DNA of 60,000 nt from Chrysomallon squamiferum (lineage: Eukaryota; Mollusca; Gastropoda; Neomphalida; Peltospiridae): assembly GCA_012295275.1 (NCBI GenBank), contig CM022671.1, forward strand, positions 2,755,386 through 2,815,385, written 5' to 3'. Both the position numbers and the translations under genes were made by a program. Below are positions 46,885 through 60,000 of the stretch, in pieces (positions within the stretch are counted from its first letter, which is position 1; each line of letters begins with the position of its first letter). The notes beneath the pieces are model-generated. The model saw only the letters and a list, made by a program, of their open reading frames with translations, did no database searches and was not told the origin of the DNA.

Positions 46885-46890
<6 letters not shown>
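46819..46890 (+). CDS. FN3-GTPase 2, exon with proposed start (ATG at 46885)
   Basis: 72 nt between ATTACCAG and GTATGT. Only ATGGCG is coding, leaving phase 0 to join the 47398 exon. Earlier ATGs in this exon (46819 and 46859) run into stops within a few codons. The size and layout parallel the 9431-9501 exon of paralogue 1. Confidence 0.5.
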
Positions 46891-53138
<6,248 letters not shown>

Positions 53139-56100
53139 TTTTATAAAAACATAATGTACGTGTTAAACATGATTTTAATAACAAATCTGTCAGTGGTATC
53201 TTACAAACATCAAAATGGCCGCTGAAATTTAGGTTTCTGAAAAACATAAGTCATATAAAAGTAGTGTTTTCCTTATTTACATTCAGTGCTGTTCATTTAC
53301 GTAAAATAACAGATTATAAAAATTGTAATATTGTTACCAGTTAAATACTAATAATTAGTTTCTCACATAACTAGCCCAATGTTTTAGATGACTACTGCAC
53401 CTTCAAGTCACTTTCTTTATATCGAAATACAGAAAGTGCTTTCATTCAATGGGTCAGGTCAGGCAACTGAAGCTGATTTAGATGTGAAACAAAACATATC
53501 CATGATTATGAAAAATCAGGTTACAAATAATTATTACAAAGATGTTTTTATTAATTGTATATGTAGAAAGCATCTGAACTTACATGTGTTAGCCAGTGTG
53601 TATATATTTTTTTTTCTTTGTGTCTTACTGCACTGGAAGGTAGAATGTTATAGAGATCCTTGGGGATTATTTGATAACTAATAATGTTAGCTGTTATTTA
53701 GGTATTAATAAAAATACTGCATATGTTAGTTAAAGCAACTAACTGCATGTAGGTAAATATATACATACACATATAGCAATATGATTTCTTGCTGCCATAC
53801 ACATTAAACATTTTTAGTTTTGCTATAAAATGCTACTGTGCCAATTATACCAATTACATGTTAAAATACTTTTGTTTTGTAGTTTAAGTGATTATTGTCT
53901 TTGCAGTAAACAGCTTAAGAGTAGAATCAGTCAACTAGAGTGCATGTGTTTTACTTTGTATCTCATGAAATCGTTTGTATGTAACAACCACATCATAAAA
54001 AAACACTTAACAGATTTTCACTTTTTTATTTCACTGAAATATTTATGCAGCATTTATTGAACAAGACAAAAGAAACAGCTGTGAATGTGAGTTAGTGGGT
54101 AGGAAGTCAACATATTCACTTCAGTAATTATTTTCTTTTTACCTCTTTCATTATCATTTATTATTTATTTATTTTTATTATTATTATTACTACTACTACT
54201 CCTATTATTATTATTATTAATGTATGTTTCTGGTATTTTTCTTTTTTTTAATTCATGGATTACAACTGAATCTCTATTTACATTTAATATTTTCTAAACA
54301 ATATTGTTATTAGTAATTTATATATTTTTCACTTTCATTGCTGCTTGCTTGGCTTTTTGTACGGTTTCATTTTTTTTTTTTTTTTTTGGTATTTATTTAT
54401 TTCCTGTGGTGCCTTGATTACTATATCAAGCTTTGGTAACAAAGTTCAGTAAACAGATGGTCTACTTAATGTTTTATTTGAAACTGGAATTCAACAATCA
54501 ATTACTTGAGAAATGTTAACTGCTTGCTTTATTATATATATTGGTATCAACTGCAGAGTTAATTTCAGATATACTCAACATATTTTTACTTATAATTTTG
54601 TTAGTGTCAGGATGTTTTTAGAGCTGAGTATACAAGTTTTTAAACAGCAACTTAACAGACTAAAAAGTATAAACTAAAAGAAAAAGAGTAAAGACAGCAA
54701 TATTTGCTGTGAAAGGAAAAAAAAAAGCTTGTTCTTGACTGTTTGGTCTATTAGAAAATTTAGAAATAATTAAACTGCAAAGAAGCAAAAAAGTATTATA
54801 AAAACATGATGGTCATTTTCACCGTAAGCCATTAGCCTTGATGTTGTTGTTGTTTTTAAACTGTGTTTAACATTTATAATTACTTTTACAGGATGATAAA
54901 GGTCACAAGAAGTATTAACACGACATTCAGAATATAACTTTTTTGATAAAAATTATTTGTTTCCTTCAAATTTTGAAAAACAGAAATTTGTAAAAATGAT
55001 CCTATGCATACTTGTTAAATATCTAATATTCTAAAAATAAAACAATGATTTTTAAAAAACCATTTGTTACAAAATCTTTCACTATTGTGACTATTTTTGT
55101 AACAATTTAAAGTGTGCATAATTCTGATAATTGTCTTTAACTTGCACATGTAATCTCTAATGTCTAAAAAATAAAGATAGCTTTCAACTATACATTCATA
55201 TCTTATATTTTGTTTAAATGTTTTTTCTTTGACACAAACAAACATATGGTATCATTGTATATTTATTACCAACATGTTGAAGGGATGAAAAAATACAGAA
55301 TAAGGTTCTTATGTTACATTACCAACTGGATTTTTAACAAAATAATTATTTTGATTTTCATGCAAGTGTAATTATGAATCAAACTTCCTAACTAATTTTG
55401 AATACTTGACAGAAGTATCTTGAGTAAAATGGAAAGAAAGATTAAACATACTAATATGAAGATGTTAAACGGTTGGTAATGGATACTTTATTTTAGCAAA
55501 TGATTCAATAGGACTTACGTTTCTGAAAAATCAATTAAAATTATGATAAAAAAATATGTAAAAAAACAAAGGCATATAATATGATTTGAAGAAGAGAAAA
55601 AAAGAAAATTAAAGTAAAATCACTGACAAAGAAATGTAATTCTGTTTTTCATCTGAAGTAGGTTTGATGCTCTCAAGACTAAAATTTTGAACTTTCATCT
55701 TTTTTGAGCAAACAGGATTGCATTGTTAGTAATAAAAAATGACTTGTGTATGTTCTTATTGTCAAAGAGACATGATTTGACTGCATATTTAGTAAACAGC
55801 TTGTTTCAAAATACTATTTTAAAAGTTTGTGGTAGCGTATGTTGGAATTACATAATGCAACAAGTCCAAAATATGTTTAATTTTCTTAGTTCCAGAATAG
55901 TTTAGGTAATTTAAAATACAAATTACACATTGCAAGCTAGATGAAATTATTCCTTTGAAACGGACCATATTTAACAAAGTTATGTATATAAATGAAAAAA
56001 TTATAAATAAAAAATAACTATTATTTTTCTTGATACTCCAAAAGGAAAAATTCATGATCTAAGGAGAATAACTCAATTTAAAAGTAAGAGAAAGTAATAA

Positions 56101-56316
56101 TTTTAAAACCAGAATAGCAGTGTACTATCATTTGCAAAAACAGAATTCTACATTCCTATTGTTTAAGTGTAAACTATCTACATAAAACCATGTAACTATG
56201 TATTACTGGAAATGTTTCTTTTCATTCACTTAGGTGTCCTTCTCACACATTTTCTTATTATTAATAATAATAAGTATAGTAATGATAATACCTTAAATCA
56301 TGGTTTCCATACTCAC
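53139..56316. other. Downstream flank of FN3-GTPase 2 (partly duplicated from 15.5-17.5 kb)
   Basis: From about 55295 to 56165 it is homologous to about 16800-17510. The 53.2-55.2 kb part is T-rich with (ATT)n near 54175-54218 and shows no gene. Small open frames at 53388-53681 and 53830-54060 have no recognisable similarity. A further FANCD2 C-terminal exon may be hidden just below 56317, because exon 41 ends in a good donor. Confidence 0.55.
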
Positions 56317-56541
56317 CACTTCACTTTCCTCATCTTTCACACCACTCTGATTTCCATCTGTTAATGAATCCTGTGACACTAATTTAATACTAATATACAG
56401 TTTGGAACTGCCAAAATGATCAACCTGCAGATCTCTGTTTTTCAGATTTCCCAGCCAGAATGCTTCCAAACAATTGTTAACAGTCAACATGGCCTTAACT
56501 CGATATACAAACTGTTCCAGTGCTCGTTTGAGAGGAAGCAC
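56317..56541 (-). pseudogene. FANCD2 exon 41 (conserved C-terminal exon), orphaned in copy 2
   Basis: After acceptor ATAAG the exon reads VLPLKRALEQFVYRVKAM, then LTVNNC and FWLGNLKNRDLQ, matching the human FANCD2 block [20 protein letters not shown]. An acidic tail (VKDEESEV) follows and the donor is GTGAGT. Phase 0 at its start matches the end of exon 40, so it is the natural continuation. It is the only copy of this exon found in the window and lies 38 kb away from exon 40 of copy 1, on the upstream side. Confidence 0.88.
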
Positions 56542-56880
56542 CTTATTGGTCGGATTATCTGTACACATGATAATATTTATAATAAAGATATGTCAATGGA
56601 AAATACACAAACATGTTATTTATCTACAGAGATATATTATAATGTAATGCTAGAAATAAATTTAAAAAATCTCCTGTTTTATGATGTTGTAATATATTTA
56701 GATGTTTTGTTCCTTTTTTTTTCTCTTTTTTTTTAAATATGTCAAGTAAACAAAGCATTATAAGGTGTACTGTGACATTTAAAACATAACTAAGTAATCT
56801 GAGGCACTGAGGAGTCTTGACACATCTAAGATTTCTCTGCCCATAGATTTTACAAATGTGTGATAGAAATGTAACAGTAC

Positions 56881-56943
56881 CTTGGAGTGACTTGACAAAT
56901 GGTGAAGTGTGCGTGTACTGAGCTGAAAGTTCTTCAACAAAGA
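56881..56943 (-). pseudogene. FANCD2 exon 40 remnant (3' 63 nt), copy 2
   Basis: It encodes NFQLSTRTLHHLSSHSK as in copy 1 (18052-18114) and keeps the GTACTG donor. The upstream 78 nt of the exon are missing; the break falls in CAAAGA, which also occurs in intron 1 at 40925-40930. Confidence 0.9.
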
Positions 56944-58138
56944 TTAATTTACATTGTAAAAAATGTAATAAATAAGTAAAGATGAAGAACTCTTTCATTT
57001 TGTTTCCTGCATTTCTTTCTGAAAAATAAAAATAATACATATAAATTAATTTAATTATAATTAATATTAGTATTAATATAATATTTATTATTAAATGAAT
57101 GCTAATAATGATACATTAATGTTATACAGTGCTGCATTTTAATCAGAAATAAGCAATGAAAAATAATAATAGTAAAAATATTAGAAAAATAAGTTTTATT
57201 GTCTGAAAGGATTATATTTTTATTTATTTATTTATTTATTTATTTAATTCAAGACTTATTACTGTTGCTGTTGTCGAAGAAGAAGAAGAAGAAGAAAGCA
57301 CGTTCCCAAGTTTCGGGCCCTTGACATGATCTATCATGTACGAGTGTGAAACCGAGTTGTCCTACACGTGTTTGACATAGTTACATACGGAGTAGATTCT
57401 CTGCTAACAAACGCATGATTACGATGATAATGATTACCAATTTACATCAGTCTTATACATCATTACATGTCATTGTTAATACTGTTATGTTTACACTTGC
57501 AACTTAAAAAGTTTATTACTTTCTTTAGAAAAACATCTCGAAAGAGTTTGTTTTCCTAAATTCTCAAATGTATTTACAGACACAATCAATCATTCCAATT
57601 AAACAATCCACCACTGAACCAACCTTTCAATTAGAACTAATAATTTATTCTTTAAGTGAATGTGAAAGTTACTTGCGAAAAAAGTATTTCCCGCGTTTTT
57701 ATATTCTGCTTCGAGATTTTCATTATGCTGATTTCTAAAAAAAAAAAAAATTGGAGTTATTACATTTACAGCTGTTTATTTATATATATATATATATATC
57801 AACTGTTTTTAGTAATTAGTTTCTTTTTAGCCTTTTATCACTACTCTGCAAGACTTAATACTTTGACTATGAAAGCATTAAAAAAGATTTTAAAAAATAG
57901 CTAATTCAGGATTAATCATTTTATTTTATTTTATTTTATTTATTTATCAGATCATATTTAGATACCCTACCAAATCATTTACACACGCATAGTATAACCT
58001 AAAATAAAATTTTAGTGATTAAAAACATAACATTTTTTAATTTATCTATTTTTGATACTTTAATACTACATTGCTTCTTGAATTATTGTTGTTATTATTA
58101 TTGTTATAACAATAACAACAGCAATAATAATAATATTA

Positions 58139-58176
<38 letters not shown>

Positions 58177-58248
58177 GCTACAAGCTGCAATAACTTGAAT
58201 TACTTCCATTAAAGCTTGATTAAATCGAAGGCGACACGTGTGTAACAA

Positions 58249-58258
<10 letters not shown>

Positions 58259-58323
<65 letters not shown>
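58259..58323. repeat. (GA)n tract joined to (AC)n
   Basis: A pure GA run directly after ACACACACACAG. The equivalent place in copy 1 (about 42185-42200) has only a C run and ACAGAGG, so the tract expanded after the duplication. Confidence 0.9.
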
Positions 58324-58326
<3 letters not shown>

Positions 58327-58476
58327 TTCCAGATAGCGAGAGGCAGATTCGTAATCTTTGAAATTTGCTTATTTCAGATACTGTCTCTATTTAGAAAGGA
58401 ATAAAAAAGGGGAAGGTTTGAAGTATTGTTCATACTTCACTTTTTACGCTCACAGAGTTAACTCTACGAGCTTTCT

Positions 58477-58872
58477 TTGAACAAAAAGGCGATATCTTTG
58501 TTTCATTTCTATAACCAATATACATGTATTTGCCTCCCGAAAATGGTGGGAACCCTTGATGAAAATTTTCTTGACTATTTTCGAGTAAAAGGCCCCTTTT
58601 TAAAAAATATTATTGGAAAGAGCAATATTTCATCTCTTCAAAGACTGTGGAATTTTATCTTAATGAATGCAAGTACACGTTTTCTGCCGAACCATACTGT
58701 AATTCATGGTTCACCTCTGGGTAAGAAAGAGACTGATTATGTTACTTTTCCTAAACGAGAACCTCCTGAATTCTCTTTGAAGGTTCTTATTGATGAACAA
58801 AATCATAATTCTTTTCAAAGATGTCTATTTAACCGCATAAATTACAAAATGATTAAATCTGAATTGAAATGA
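58477..58872 (+). other. Open frame of 131 codons in the copy 2 5' flank, unrecognised
   Basis: Open from 58477 to a TGA at 58870-58872, containing VIHGSPLGKKETDYVTFPKR and FQRCLFNRINYK. The homologous frame in copy 1 (about 42450-42870) has several stops but keeps register over its last ~65 codons. The sequence looks protein-like but shows no family I can name. It may be a relic of an older gene or coding by chance; differences between the copies are mostly non-synonymous. Confidence 0.3.
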
Positions 58873-59045
58873 TGTCGGAGCATTCTCATTTATGATTTTG
58901 TATTCAATAGTATTTACCTTATTATTTGATTTTTCTGCAGTTGTGGCATTGCTTTGGAAACAAATATTGGAATTAATGATGGAGTAAGTGTAGTAAATTG
59001 GTGTCAGTGGGAAAAAATTAAGATTGTTATGTTTGAAACTACATA

Positions 59046-59613
59046 CACATGCATGTCAACCGTACTTTCGTTTTACCGAGTGCCGAAAGCTTTTGTGGTC
59101 TGCATAGTCTTAGTTTGTCAAATGTTATCATCATCGTTACCGGAAACATGAAAACTAAGAATCTATCATCGTTCACCTGATAAATGAATGACCATTACCC
59201 CATGCACAATGTTGCTTATGGACGATAGGTATTACGGATTGAGAGTAGCTCTTTGTTTCGTATACAAATCATTTTCGACCCATTTTAACGAAAGAGGTTT
59301 TTGGATTTCGACATAAGGAAAGTGAATTGACAGTGCAATATACGTTTGAACGAACCATCAGTGAAGACACTAAGGGTCAGTCTACCGAGTTTAACACCAA
59401 GAAACTCTGAAAGGCTTCATGACTCTGAACTGAAGGAGAATGTGTTGACACACTCTGAAATGATCGATTCCTCTTTATGTGATAGTGGTCGTGAGTTCTG
59501 GTTTATGCGACGTATGCATAACTTAAGCCTCTGTCACAGAGAAGAGGCAGCAAACTTATGAAGTACTGTAGTCTGTTTCATATCTCGCCGTGGATTTTTC
59601 AATCTAATTCTGA
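59046..59613. other. Unassigned DNA upstream of transposase-like fragment 2
   Basis: It contains an open frame at 59346-59561 with no similarity I recognise. It lies directly before the MULE-like fragment and could be its more N-terminal part, or internal element sequence. Fragment 1 lacks it. Confidence 0.3.
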
Positions 59614-60000
59614 TCTCTGTAGCTGCCGCAGTTCAGGCAGTGTGAATTATATTTGGTAAGGAAGTCCGCATTCAGTAATGCTTCTATCCTCTCACTTAAT
59701 CAAGAACTAAATGAGAGCAACCAAAATGTCAAACATTTTTGTGGCATGTTGGATGGTATTGCTTTTTTACCATTGGATGATGTTGAAAACATGCAGTCTC
59801 TATCGATAATGTTTATGGCAGAAGCTAATGATTTGGTAGGTTATTTTGATTCGACTTATATCAATACAAACTATAGGAATATATTTACAAAGGGATGCGA
59901 CATCATCAGAAGCATTCTTCCACGAATTCAAACAGAAGTCTGGAATGCGCTGGAGGCAACTCTGAATGAAGATCCCTACACCAGAACCAGTGGGAAGGAT
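59614..60000 (+). pseudogene. MULE-transposase-like fragment 2, open to the window edge
   Basis: After CTGTAG the frame is open for 129 codons to the end of the window. It reads QFRQCELYLVRKSAFSNAS, then NVKHFCGMLDGIAFLPLDDV, LVGYFDSTYI and VWNALEATLNEDPYTR. The order (HFxxxL, AFLP.DDV, LV.YF..TYI, then W...E..LN..P.T) fits the C-terminal region of Mutator-like transposases as I recall them. The catalytic DDE region would lie upstream and is not recognised. It is better preserved than fragment 1 and continues beyond the window. Confidence 0.55.

Larger units (their letters stand above)
56317..57012 (-). pseudogene. FANCD2 copy 2, internally deleted relic
   Basis: It contains a damaged exon 1 (56976-57012), then intron 1 fused directly to the middle of exon 40 (fusion at about 56938-56943), then the last 63 nt of exon 40 (56881-56943) and an intact-looking exon 41 (56317-56541). 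Exons 2-39 are absent. Exon 1 has a TGA at codon 6 (56995-56997) and its splice donor is changed (TTAC instead of TTAG-GT). It cannot make FANCD2. Confidence 0.88.
57013..59045 (-). other. Duplicated FANCD2 5' flank, copy 2
   Basis: Homologous to about 41008-43205. It includes a (TTTA)n run (57218-57244), a (TA)n run (57781-57799), an ATT array (58139-58171) and a compound (AC)n(GA)n tract (58249-58323) that is lacking in copy 1. It would be the promoter region of the relic; activity is unknown. Confidence 0.65.

Noticed and set aside
56416-56736. Plus-strand 106-codon frame over FANCD2 exon 41
   Set aside because: It is antisense to the clearly conserved minus-strand exon and then runs into AT-rich intron.

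Overview
The window is metazoan nuclear DNA: strongly AT-rich, with intron-rich genes, GT-AG splice sites and many (GA)n, (ATT)n, (TTTA)n and poly-A/T tracts. The base composition, roughly 500-bp introns and the gene content (a FANCD2 orthologue and fibronectin-III/GTPase fusion proteins) suggest an invertebrate, possibly a mollusc. The phylum is an inference and not resolved here.

Layout. 1-9.4 kb is repeat-rich: three copies of a dispersed repeat (R1), two inverted copies of a ~0.36-0.39 kb element, a decayed MULE-transposase-like fragment, a direct repeat pair and a candidate promoter cluster. 9.43-15.52 kb (+) is an intact five-exon gene for a protein of about 809 residues: twelve 14-residue repeats, one fibronectin type III (FN3) domain, a P-loop GTPase domain and a Cys/His-rich segment. 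18.05-41.01 kb (-) is a 40-exon FANCD2 gene (DNA interstrand crosslink repair), convergent with the GTPase gene. 41-43.2 kb is its 5' flank, and 43.2-46.8 kb is mostly empty. 46.82-53.14 kb (+) is a second FN3-GTPase paralogue with about five FN3 units but a frame-disrupted last exon. 53.1-59.0 kb repeats the downstream flank, a FANCD2 relic and the FANCD2 5' flank. 59.6-60 kb holds another MULE-like fragment that runs off the end.

The main structural result is that the convergent pair [FN3-GTPase (+) / FANCD2 (-)] was duplicated as a unit. The second FANCD2 copy has lost about 22.8 kb, from intron 1 into exon 40, at a CAAAGA microhomology. It still carries the conserved C-terminal exon, which I cannot find behind copy 1. 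Copy 1 has exons 1-40 but no recognisable exon 41, and one extra base in exon 8. The two FANCD2 copies are therefore complementary fragments.

The most novel coding content is the FN3-GTPase pair. Each paralogue has lengthened its N-terminus by a different tandem process: a 42-bp coding minisatellite derived from the start of the FN3 domain in copy 1, and whole-FN3 duplication in copy 2. A role in innate immunity (GIMAP-like) is a hypothesis only.
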